A stretch of 64,000 nucleotides of DNA, from the NCBI RefSeq assembly GCF_021353235.1, contig NZ_JAJTWT010000005.1, positions 310,001-374,000 on the forward strand, given 5' to 3'. The DNA comes from Pelomonas caseinilytica (GTDB lineage: Bacteria > Pseudomonadota > Gammaproteobacteria > Burkholderiales > Burkholderiaceae_C). Positions 24,202 to 31,611 of the stretch are shown here, piece by piece. The notes below the pieces were generated by a model. That model saw only the letters and a program-made list of their open reading frames with translations, did not search any database and was not told the origin of the DNA. The translations under genes and the position numbers were made by a program. The first letter of the stretch is position 1. Every line of letters begins with the position of its first letter.

Positions 24202-25266
24202 ATGAACGCTGCCGCCCCGCCGTGCCGCCTGGCCCTCGTCGTGATCGCGCGCGACGAGGCGGCCCGCATCGCGCGGCTGCTGGACAGCGTGCGGCCCTGG
24301 GTCGACGAGATGCTGGTGCTGGACACTGGTTCGGTGGACGACACGACGGCCGTGGCAGCCGCCCACGGGGCGAGGGTCGAGCGCTTCGACTGGTGCGACG
24401 ACTTCGCCGCCGCCCGCAACCGTGCCCTAGACCTGGCCGGCGCCGACTGGCACCTGGTGCTGGACGCCGACGAGTGGCTCATCTCCGGCGGCGAAGCCCT
24501 GCGGGCGCTGCGCGGGACGCCGCCCGGCTTCGTCGGGGCCCTGCAGCTGCGCGACCGCTTTGACCTCGCCGCGGACCGGGCCGGCGAAGCCATCGCCTGG
24601 CTCAGCCGGGTGCTGCCCGGCGCGGTGCGCTACGCCGGCCGCGTGCACGAGCAGCCCCGCCACGCGCTGCCGGTGCGCCGGCTGCCCCTGGTGGTGGGCC
24701 ATGACGGCTACGTGGCCGAGCGGCTGGCCGGCAAGCGGGGCCGCAACCGCCGCCTGCTGGAGCGCGCCCTGGCCGAGACGCCCGGTGACGCCTATCTCTG
24801 GTACCAGCTCGGCAAGGACTGCGCCGTCTACGACGAGCACGAGGCCGCCGAGGCCGGCTTCGCCCGCGCCTGCGAACTGCCCGGCGCCGCGGCGTCGCCC
24901 TGGTGGATGGACCTGGTGGCGCGCCGCCTCTTCGCGCTCAAGTGCCTGGGCAGGCATGCCGACGCCATGGACTTCGCACAGTCGCAGATGGCCGCGGGCG
25001 ACGAGTCGCCCGACTTCTTCTTCGCCCTCGGCGACCTGCTGCTGGACCTGGCCGCCAGCCAGCCGGCACAGGCCGGCGAACTGCTGCCGATGATCGAGGC
25101 GGCCTGGCGCCGCTGCCTGGCGCTGGGCGAGCGGCCCGACCAGCCCGGCGCCGTGGCCGGCCGCGGCAGCTTCCTGGCCGCGCACAACCTGGCCGTGGTG
25201 CTGGAAGGCACCGGCCGCCCCGACGAGGCCGCCGCCCTGCGGGCCGCCCACCCCGCGCCGTGTTGA
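24202..25266 (+). CDS. GT2 glycosyltransferase with TPR-like C-terminal half
   Basis: A 354-residue protein. The GT-A domain is N-terminal: LALVVIARDEAARIARLLDS, MLVLDTGSVDDTTAVAAAHG and the DxD LVLDADEWLI (about 90-99). The second half is helical and repeat-like (GDAYLWYQLGKDCAVYDEHE), as in SunS-type and other GT2-TPR enzymes. A GACAAT box at 24190-24195 lies 7 nt before the ATG, hinting at a leaderless transcript. Its stop overlaps the next gene. The acceptor may be flagellin or surface glycan. Confidence 0.85.
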   Translation: MNAAAPPCRLALVVIARDEAARIARLLDSVRPWVDEMLVLDTGSVDDTTAVAAAHGARVERFDWCDDFAAARNRALDLAGADWHLVLDADEWLISGGEALRALRGTPPGFVGALQLRDRFDLAADRAGEAIAWLSRVLPGAVRYAGRVHEQPRHALPVRRLPLVVGHDGYVAERLAGKRGRNRRLLERALAETPGDAYLWYQLGKDCAVYDEHEAAEAGFARACELPGAAASPWWMDLVARRLFALKCLGRHADAMDFAQSQMAAGDESPDFFFALGDLLLDLAASQPAQAGELLPMIEAAWRRCLALGERPDQPGAVAGRGSFLAAHNLAVVLEGTGRPDEAAALRAAHPAPC

Positions 25267-26021
25267 AGCGGCTCGCCACGGCCTGGCCGCTGTCGGCGCT
25301 GTGGGTGTGGGTGGCCGCCTGGATCGCCCATGCGGCGCTGCTGGGCTGGGGGCGCGAGGCCGCGCTCATCGGCGGCATGCTGGTGGGCGCCGGGCTGGCG
25401 CTGCTGCATCCGCAGCGCTGGCGCCGCCTGATCGCCGCCCTCGGCTTCCCGGTCTCGGCCCTGGTCCTCGGTCTGGGCGGGCAGGGCGGGGCGCCGGGCG
25501 TGGTGTGGCTGCTGCCCCTGGCCTTGCTTTGGTGGCTCTACCCGCGCCGCAGCTGGAGCGAAGCGCCCATCTTTCCGACACCGCGCGGTGCGCTTGAGCA
25601 GCTCTCCAGCCTTGCGCCGCTGCCGCCCGGCGCCCGGGTGCTGGATGCCGGCTGCGGCGCGGGCGACGGCCTGCGTGAGCTGCAGCGCGCCTATCCGCAG
25701 GCGCGGGTGGAGGGCGTGGAGTGGAGCCGGCCGCTCGCCCTGCTGGCGCGCTGGCGGGCCCGCGGCGCCAGCGTCCGCCGTGGTGACCTCTGGGCCGACG
25801 ACTGGGGGGGCTTCGCCCTCGTCTATGTCTTCCAGCGGCCCGAATCCATGCCCCGCGTCTGGGCCAAGGCCTGTGCGGAGTTCACGGCCGGCGCTTGGCT
25901 GGTGAGCCTGGATTTCGCCGTGCCCGGCGTGGAGCCCGTGACCAGCTGGCGCCTGGGCAACGGCCAGTTCGTGTGGCTTTACCGCCCTGGGCGGTTTGCT
26001 GCGTCAAATCCCGCCAATTGA
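25260..26021 (+). CDS. Membrane-anchored SAM-dependent methyltransferase
   Basis: A 253-residue protein with two or three N-terminal hydrophobic helices (about 8-90; LSALWVWVAAWIAHAALL and VVWLLPLALLWWLYP) and then a class I methyltransferase domain with motif I VLDAGCGAGDGLREL (about 123-137) and VEGVEWSRPLALLARWRA. The GTG start at 25260 overlaps the GT2 stop by 7 nt, so the pair is coupled. The substrate is unknown; methylation of a glycan or glycolipid at the membrane is possible. Confidence 0.75.
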   Translation: MLKRLATAWPLSALWVWVAAWIAHAALLGWGREAALIGGMLVGAGLALLHPQRWRRLIAALGFPVSALVLGLGGQGGAPGVVWLLPLALLWWLYPRRSWSEAPIFPTPRGALEQLSSLAPLPPGARVLDAGCGAGDGLRELQRAYPQARVEGVEWSRPLALLARWRARGASVRRGDLWADDWGGFALVYVFQRPESMPRVWAKACAEFTAGAWLVSLDFAVPGVEPVTSWRLGNGQFVWLYRPGRFAASNPAN

Positions 26022-26056
26022 AGGCTTCGCCCCGGGGGCTGCACGGCATACTTTCC

Positions 26057-26084
26057 TCAAGCCCCCCCGGCATCGGGCCGATAT
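26057..26084 (+). promoter_or_regulatory. Sigma-28-type promoter for motA
   Basis: TCAAGCCC, 12 nt, GCCGATAT (7 of 8), 28 nt before the motA ATG. It has the same form as the fliD promoter. Confidence 0.72.
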
Positions 26085-26112
26085 GGCCTGAACACCCTCA
26101 ACTCGTTCACTC

Positions 26113-26970
26113 ATGTTCGTCATCATCGGCTGGGCCGTCTCCATGGCCTGCATCTTCGGCGTGTTCATCGCCCACGGCGGGAACATCGGCGTCGTCCTGC
26201 ACGCCTTGCCCTTCGAGATGATCACCATCTTCGGTGCGGCCCTGGGCGCCTTCCTGGCCAACAACCAGATGAAGGTCGTGAAGGCGACGGCGGCGGGCCT
26301 GGGTCAGTGCTTCAAGGGCAGCAAGTACAGCAAGGCCCGCTACATGGAGCTGCTGGCGCTGATGTACGACATCCTGCAGAAGGCCCGCAAGGAAGGCCTG
26401 ATGTCCATCGAGAAGGACGTCGAGGACCCGCACAGCAGCCCGCTGTTCCAGAAGTACGCGACGGTGGGCAACGACCACCACGTCACCGAGTTCATCACCG
26501 ACTACCTGCGCATGATGGTGTCGGGCAACCTGAACGCCCACGAGATCGAGTCGCTGATGGACAGCGAGATCGAGACCCACCACCAGGAAGAGCACGCCGC
26601 CGTGGCCGCGCTGCAGCGCCTGGCCGGCGGCCTGCCGGCCTTCGGTATCGTGGCCGCCGTGCTGGGCGTGGTGAACACCATGGGCTCGGTTGGCCAGCCG
26701 CCGGCCGTGCTGGGCGGCATGATCGGCTCGGCCCTCGTCGGCACCTTCCTCGGCATCCTGCTGGCCTACGGCTTCGCCGAGCCGCTGGCGGGCCTGCTGG
26801 AGCAGAAGGTCGAGGACGCCGGCAAGGAATTCCAGTGCATCAAGACCACGCTGCTGGCCAGCATGCAGGGCTACGCCCCGCAGGTGGCCATCGAGTTCGG
26901 CCGCAAGGTGCTGTTCTCGGGCGACCGGCCGACCTTCGTCGAGCTCGAGAGTCACGTGAAGAAGAAGTGA
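26113..26970 (+). CDS. motA: Flagellar stator protein MotA
   Basis: A 285-residue proton-channel subunit of the stator. Four membrane segments are visible, two near the N-terminus (IGWAVSMACIFGVFIAHGG; MITIFGAALGAFLA) and two in 165-225 (GGLPAFGIVAAVLGVVNTMG; IGSALVGTFLGILLAYGF). The cytoplasmic loop carries the charged residues that contact FliG. PAFGIVAAVLGVV is a MotA hallmark. motB follows 114 bp later, across a family B repeat. Confidence 0.97.
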   Translation: MFVIIGWAVSMACIFGVFIAHGGNIGVVLHALPFEMITIFGAALGAFLANNQMKVVKATAAGLGQCFKGSKYSKARYMELLALMYDILQKARKEGLMSIEKDVEDPHSSPLFQKYATVGNDHHVTEFITDYLRMMVSGNLNAHEIESLMDSEIETHHQEEHAAVAALQRLAGGLPAFGIVAAVLGVVNTMGSVGQPPAVLGGMIGSALVGTFLGILLAYGFAEPLAGLLEQKVEDAGKEFQCIKTTLLASMQGYAPQVAIEFGRKVLFSGDRPTFVELESHVKKK

Positions 26971-26992
26971 TGCGCGCCATCGCCCAAGCAAT

Positions 26993-27062
26993 ACGGCCAC
27001 AGAGGCACAGAGGCACAGAGAGGCCCGGACTTCTCTGTGCCTCTGTGCCTCTGTGGCTGTGT
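26993..27062. repeat. Intergenic repeat family B, copy 4 (motA-motB gap)
   Basis: The most regular copy: GGCCACAGAGGCACAGAGGC facing CTCTGTGCCTCTGTGGC, about 30-nt arms. It fills most of the 114-bp motA-motB gap and ends 22 nt before motB, leaving an AGGAG box free. Confidence 0.92.
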
Positions 27063-27084
27063 TCTTTAGCCATAGGAGAACGCC

Positions 27085-28068
27085 ATGGCTGGTGATGCGA
27101 AAAAGCTCCAGCCCATCATCATCAAGAAGGTGAAGAAGGGCGGCCACGCGGCGCATGGCGGCGCGTGGAAGATCGCCTATGCCGACTTCGTGACGGCCAT
27201 GATGGCCTTCTTCCTGCTGATGTGGCTGCTCGGCTCCACGACGGAGGGCGACAAGAAGGGCATCGCCGAGTTCTTCCAGTCGCCGCTCAAGGTCGCCATG
27301 CTCGGCGGCTCGGGCTCGGGCGATTCGTCCAGCATCGTGCGCGGCGGCGGCAAGGACCTCACCCGCGAGACCGGCCAGGTCAAGGAAGGCGACAGCGCCG
27401 CCAAGCGCGCCAGCTACACGCTGCGGGCGCTGAAGGAAGAGCAGCGGCGCGCCGAGAAATCGCGTCTGGAGCAGCTCAAGACCAAGGTCGAGGAAGTGCT
27501 GTCCGAGAACCCCAAGCTCGCCGCCCTGGGCGGCCAGATCCGCCTGGACATGACCAAGGAAGGCCTGCGCATCCAGATCGTCGACGAGGGCAACCGCCCC
27601 ATGTTCGACAGCGGCAGCGCGGTCGTGAAGCCCTATATGCGCGAGCTGCTGCGTGAACTCGGCAACGTGCTGACCGAGGTGCCCAACCGCCTCACCATCG
27701 AAGGCCATACCGACGCGCAGCCCTTCTCCGCGGGCGACAAGGGCTACAGCAATTGGGAGCTGTCCGCGGACCGCGCCAACGCCTCGCGCCGCGAACTGGT
27801 GGCCGGCGGCCTGCCCGAGGCCCGCATGCTGCGCGTGCAGGGCCTGGCGGCCAGCAAGCTGCTCGACGCCAAGGAACCCAACAGCCCCCTGAACCGGCGC
27901 ATCAGCATCATCGTGATGAACCGTGATGCCGAGGACGCCGTGCTCAAGAACCTGCCCGACGAGCCCGAGGGCGAGGCCGAGCCGGCCCAGCCCGCGGCTG
28001 CCAGCGCCACGCAAGTGCCGCCCAGCGGCAAAATGCCGCAAACTCAGTCGCAGGCGCCGGCTCGCTAG
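27085..28068 (+). CDS. motB: Flagellar stator protein MotB
   Basis: A 327-residue stator subunit. The short basic N-terminus is followed by the single membrane helix with the proton-carrying Asp (WKIAYADFVTAMMAFFLLMW, about 29-48). The plug and linker follow, then the OmpA-type peptidoglycan-binding domain (about 165-285) with LTIEGHTDAQPF, NWELSADRANASRREL and NRRISIIVMNRD. The C-terminal ~40 residues are Pro/Ala/Gln-rich. The ATG has AGGAG upstream. Confidence 0.97.
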   Translation: MAGDAKKLQPIIIKKVKKGGHAAHGGAWKIAYADFVTAMMAFFLLMWLLGSTTEGDKKGIAEFFQSPLKVAMLGGSGSGDSSSIVRGGGKDLTRETGQVKEGDSAAKRASYTLRALKEEQRRAEKSRLEQLKTKVEEVLSENPKLAALGGQIRLDMTKEGLRIQIVDEGNRPMFDSGSAVVKPYMRELLRELGNVLTEVPNRLTIEGHTDAQPFSAGDKGYSNWELSADRANASRRELVAGGLPEARMLRVQGLAASKLLDAKEPNSPLNRRISIIVMNRDAEDAVLKNLPDEPEGEAEPAQPAAASATQVPPSGKMPQTQSQAPAR

Positions 28069-28122
28069 AAACTAGACTGCGGGCTGACCCCTGAATCCTG
28101 CCCGCCGAGAAAGAGGATCGCC

Positions 28123-28515
28123 ATGAGCGCTGACATGAAATTCCTGGTCGTCGACGACTTCTCCACCATGCGCCGCATCGTGCGCGGCCTGCTCAAGGAA
28201 ATCGGCTACAACAACTGCGAAGAAGCCGAAGACGGCGTCGAAGCGCTGAACATGCTCAAGGGCTCCAAGTTCGACTTCGTCGTGAGCGACATCAACATGC
28301 CCAACATGACGGGCTTCGAGCTGCTGAAGGCCATCAAGGCGGATGCCAACCTCAAGCACCTGCCGGTGCTGATGGTGACCGCCGAGGCCCGCAAGGAAGA
28401 CATCGTGCTGGCCGCCCAGTCGGGCGCAGCCGGCTACATCGTCAAGCCCTTCACCAAGGCCACGCTGGAAGAAAAGGTCCAGAAGATCATGCAGAAGCTG
28501 GCCGCTGCGGCCTGA
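28123..28515 (+). CDS. cheY: Chemotaxis response regulator CheY
   Basis: A 130-residue single-domain response regulator. The acidic pocket (VVDDFS), phospho-acceptor Asp in VVSDINMPN, Thr in MVTAEA and Lys in IVKPFT are all present. Phosphorylated CheY would bind FliM, whose docking peptide is intact at 3.6 kb. cheZ follows 13 bp later. The kinase CheA and coupling protein CheW are not in this window. Confidence 0.97.
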   Translation: MSADMKFLVVDDFSTMRRIVRGLLKEIGYNNCEEAEDGVEALNMLKGSKFDFVVSDINMPNMTGFELLKAIKADANLKHLPVLMVTAEARKEDIVLAAQSGAAGYIVKPFTKATLEEKVQKIMQKLAAAA

Positions 28516-28528
28516 CGGGAGCGGCGCC

Positions 28529-29167
28529 ATGTCCATCGAACAACTGGCCAAACTGAGCACCGTCGGCACCGACCCGCTGATCGTCTCGCCCGAGGTCTTC
28601 CAGCAACTGGGCACCATCACCCGGGTGCTGCACGACACCATGCAGCAGCTCGGCGTGATGCCCAAGCTGCAGGTGGCGACCGACGGCCTGCCCGACGCCC
28701 GCAGCCGCCTGAGCTACATCGCCACCAAGACGGCCGCCGCGGCCGAGAAGGTGCTGAACTCCGTCGACCAGGCCAAGGCCGAGCATGCCGGCATCAGCCA
28801 GGCGACGCGCGACATGGCCGCGGCCATCGTGGCCGACCCGGTGCGCGCCGTCGCCAGCGGTGCCGTCATGAACTTCGTCAAGGACGTCGAGAGCCGCACC
28901 GCGCGCATCGACGCCCACCTGACCGACATCATGCTGGCCCAGGACTTCCACGACCTGACCGGCCAGGTCGTCGCCAAGGTCGTGACCCTGGCCAACGACC
29001 TCGAAGACAGCCTTGTCAAGCTGCTGGTGCAGGTCGTGCCGCCCGAGCAGCGCGAGAAGGTCGACCCCAACATCCTCCAGGGCCCGGTCGTGAACCCGGA
29101 AGGCCGCACCGACGTGGTCGCCGACCAGGGCGAGGTGGACGACCTGCTGGCCAGCCTGGGTTTCTGA
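28529..29167 (+). CDS. cheZ: CheY-P phosphatase CheZ
   Basis: A 212-residue, mainly helical protein. The catalytic region ILDQDFHDLTGQ-type motif is present as IMLAQDFHDLTGQVVAKVVT, including the Gln that activates water. The C-terminal CheY-binding tail ends VDDLLASLGF, the family signature. It would dephosphorylate CheY-P. It lies directly after cheY and before a hairpin terminator and a family B repeat. Confidence 0.96.
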   Translation: MSIEQLAKLSTVGTDPLIVSPEVFQQLGTITRVLHDTMQQLGVMPKLQVATDGLPDARSRLSYIATKTAAAAEKVLNSVDQAKAEHAGISQATRDMAAAIVADPVRAVASGAVMNFVKDVESRTARIDAHLTDIMLAQDFHDLTGQVVAKVVTLANDLEDSLVKLLVQVVPPEQREKVDPNILQGPVVNPEGRTDVVADQGEVDDLLASLGF

Positions 29168-29184
29168 ACCCGTCCGCGTGCTGA

Positions 29185-29209
29185 AGAGCCGGCCTCGCGC
29201 CGGCTCTTT
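29185..29209 (+). terminator. Probable terminator after cheZ
   Basis: A perfect 9-bp stem AGAGCCGGC / GCCGGCTCT with a 5-nt loop, followed by a short TTG, 17 nt past the cheZ stop. Confidence 0.6.
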
Positions 29210-29240
29210 GCATTCCGTCATCGGCATTCGCGGCTCAAAG

Positions 29241-29314
29241 GCAACCACAGAGGCGCGGAGGCACAGAGGAAACATAGAGCTTTTGTCTCTGTGGCTCTGT
29301 GCCTCTGTGGTTGC
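29241..29314. repeat. Intergenic repeat family B, copy 5 (after cheZ)
   Basis: GCAACCACAGAGGCGCGGAG facing GGCTCTGTGCCTCTGTGGTTGC-type arm. It sits between the ends of cheZ and the convergent binding-protein gene. Confidence 0.9.
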
Positions 29315-29385
29315 GTTTGCGCATTCGGTTCATGCGTCGCAGTCGCCGCGAATGCGGCATGGACAACCGAGAAGCAAGATCGGCG

Positions 29386-30156
29386 TCAGTCGCCCTGCAC
29401 CTCGGGCAGCAGCTCCCGGATCGCCTTGTTGATGCGGTCCATCACCTGGGGCGTGACCTGCTGTGAGCAGGCCAGGTAGCGCAGCTGCCCTCGCGGCATG
29501 TCGGCGAACTCGATGCGCACCAGCGGCAGCGGTGCGAACTCCGCGTCCTTGCGCAGCCAGGCGAGGTCCTCCTCGTCGATCAGCATGTAGTCCACGCGGC
29601 GCGCCGCCACCATTCGAGCCAGTTGCAGCGGCGTGAGCTGGGCGCGCACGGCGGGACGGGCGGTGGCCGAGAGCGCCTGGTCGAGCTGCTCGCCGTAGGA
29701 CACGCCGTCCAGCAGCCCCGGCTGCAGGCTGGGGTCGGCGAACAGCTGGGCCAGCCGCGGCATGGCGCGGATCTCCGGCGCGATGGCCGCGTGGGCCAGC
29801 ACGACGTGGGGCCGGTCGCGGTGGATGGGCAGCGAGAAGCGGGCGTAGGCCTCCCGTTCCGGAATCTTGTACAGGCCCGGCGAGCACAGCGCCGTCTGGT
29901 TGCCTTGCAGGTTCAGCAGCGTGCGGCGGATGGGCACCTCGGCGTAGCGCGCCTCGATGCCGGCGCGCTTGAGCAGCTTGACGGTGCGCTCGATCAGGAA
30001 GCCAGCGGGTCGGCCGGCCTCGGTGTAGCTGTAGGGCGGCTTGTCGCGGTACTCGATGGCGAGCGGCGCGCCCGCCTGCGCACGCACGCCGCCGACGCCG
30101 CAAGCCGCGCAAAGTGCGGCTGTCAGCGCGATCAGGCGGGCAGGGGCGAAGGCCAT
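29386..30156 (-). CDS. Periplasmic solute-binding-like protein (SBP family 3/TIGR02285-like)
   Basis: A 256-residue protein with a signal peptide (about 1-26, LIALTAALCAACGVGGVRA). The body matches amino-acid-type periplasmic binding folds: LAIEYRDKPPYSYTEAGRPA, GFLIERTVKLLKRAGIEARY and DYMLIDEEDLAWL. No transporter genes are adjacent, so it may act as a sensor or ligand presenter rather than an ABC transporter part. It is divergent from flhB with a 173-bp shared control region. The ligand cannot be told from sequence. Confidence 0.75.
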   Translation of the reverse strand: MAFAPARLIALTAALCAACGVGGVRAQAGAPLAIEYRDKPPYSYTEAGRPAGFLIERTVKLLKRAGIEARYAEVPIRRTLLNLQGNQTALCSPGLYKIPEREAYARFSLPIHRDRPHVVLAHAAIAPEIRAMPRLAQLFADPSLQPGLLDGVSYGEQLDQALSATARPAVRAQLTPLQLARMVAARRVDYMLIDEEDLAWLRKDAEFAPLPLVRIEFADMPRGQLRYLACSQQVTPQVMDRINKAIRELLPEVQGD

Positions 30157-30329
30157 GGATGCAGATTACCGCCGCACGGCGGCCGCTTGCCACCACGGAG
30201 GCGGCATTCCTGCACGCCGGACGGGCCGAGCGGCGCCGTGGCCCGGAATTGGCCGCCGAGCAACCCGCTTTTCCCGCTCAAGTTCGGCGGTCGGCCTCGA
30301 ACAATGCGAGCCAGCGCTGCAGCACCGCC

Positions 30330-31505
30330 ATGGCCGACCACGACGCACAGGACCGCAACTTACCCGCCTCGCCCAAGAAGATCGAGAGATCGCGGGCCGA
30401 GGGCCAGTTGCCGCGCTCGCGCGACCTGCCGCATTTCGCGATGATGGTCGCCGGAGGGGCCGTGCTGGCCGTAGGTGGCCCCCAGATCGTCGAGAAGCTG
30501 CGCCAGACGCTGGTCGCCGGCCTGCACTTCGATGCCCGTCAGCTCGCCAGGAGCGGCTTCATGGCCGAACGCCTCGTCGAGATGACCCTGGCCTTCGCTG
30601 CCGTCGCCGGCCCGATCACCGTGTTGCTGATGATGGTGGGCGTCGCGGCCAACTTGGCCAGCGGGGGCTGGAACTGGACGATGAAGCCCCTGGCGCCCAA
30701 GTTCTCGCACATGAACCCGATCGCGGGGCTGGGGCGGCTGTTCACCGGCCAGGGCTTCGGCACGGCGCTCAAGGCCGTACTGCTGGCCCTGGTGCTGGGC
30801 AGCGTCGGCGCCCTGGTGCTCAAGGACCGCCTGGAGGCCTTCGTCGGCATCATGTCGGTGCCCCTGCCGTCGGCCCTGGCCTATGCCGGCCAGCAGCTGA
30901 TGGGCGGCCTCGGGCTGCTGGCCGTGGCGCTGGCGTTTTTCGCCGCCATCGACGTGCCGCTGCAGCGCCAGCTCTGGCTGCGCCGGCTGCGCATGAGCCG
31001 CGAGGAGGCCAAGCAGGAGCTCAAGGAGGTCGAAGGCAACCTCGAGGTCAAGGCCAAAATGCGCGCCCGCATGCGCGAGATGGCCAAGCGCCGCATGCTC
31101 GCCGCCGTGCCCCAGGCCGACCTCGTCGTCATGAACCCGACTCACTATGCCGTGGCGCTGAAGTACGAGGAAGGCAAGATGGCCGCGCCCAAGGTTGTCG
31201 CCAAGGGGGCCGACCTGCTGGCCATGAAGATCCGCGACCTGGCCAAGGAGAGCAAGGTCCCGGTGCTGCAGCAGCCGGTGCTGGCCCGTGCCCTCTATGC
31301 CCACGCCAAGCTCGACCACGAGATCCCCGCCGCGCTGTTCGGCGCCGTGGCGCAGGTGCTGGCCTACGTCTACCAGCTGCGCGCCGCCCTGGCCTCGCGC
31401 CATGCGCCGCGCCCCGACATGCCCAAGCCGCATGTGCCGCCGGAGCTCGATCCGCACAACAAGCCGGGCTGGGCGCCCGAGCCCGAGGAAGACTTCACGG
31501 AGTGA
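30330..31505 (+). CDS. flhB: Flagellar export switch protein FlhB
   Basis: A 391-residue export-gate protein that controls substrate switching. The N-terminal EDRNLPASPKKIERSRAEGQ-type motif (here QDRNLPASPKKIERSRAEGQ) precedes four membrane helices. The autocleavage site NPTH lies in ADLVVMNPTHYAVALKYEEG (about 267-286). The C-terminal tail is Pro-rich. I chose the ATG at 30330, which gives the usual start; the longer open frame from 30114 is not supported. flhA follows after 106 bp. Confidence 0.96.
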   Translation: MADHDAQDRNLPASPKKIERSRAEGQLPRSRDLPHFAMMVAGGAVLAVGGPQIVEKLRQTLVAGLHFDARQLARSGFMAERLVEMTLAFAAVAGPITVLLMMVGVAANLASGGWNWTMKPLAPKFSHMNPIAGLGRLFTGQGFGTALKAVLLALVLGSVGALVLKDRLEAFVGIMSVPLPSALAYAGQQLMGGLGLLAVALAFFAAIDVPLQRQLWLRRLRMSREEAKQELKEVEGNLEVKAKMRARMREMAKRRMLAAVPQADLVVMNPTHYAVALKYEEGKMAAPKVVAKGADLLAMKIRDLAKESKVPVLQQPVLARALYAHAKLDHEIPAALFGAVAQVLAYVYQLRAALASRHAPRPDMPKPHVPPELDPHNKPGWAPEPEEDFTE

Positions 31506-31611
31506 GCGTGACGGGCGGCGGCGGGCGAGAACAGCCCGGTTTTCACGCCCTTTCTCCGGCTCAAGTCTCGCGAGCCGCCAAGAAGAATGCGGCTGAGACC
31601 CGATCTGCCGC

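Noticed and set aside
30278-30305. TCAAGTTC followed by TCGAACAA as a sigma-28 promoter for flhB
   Set aside because: The -35 is good but the -10 matches poorly, and flhB is expected to be an early gene. Evidence is too weak to list.
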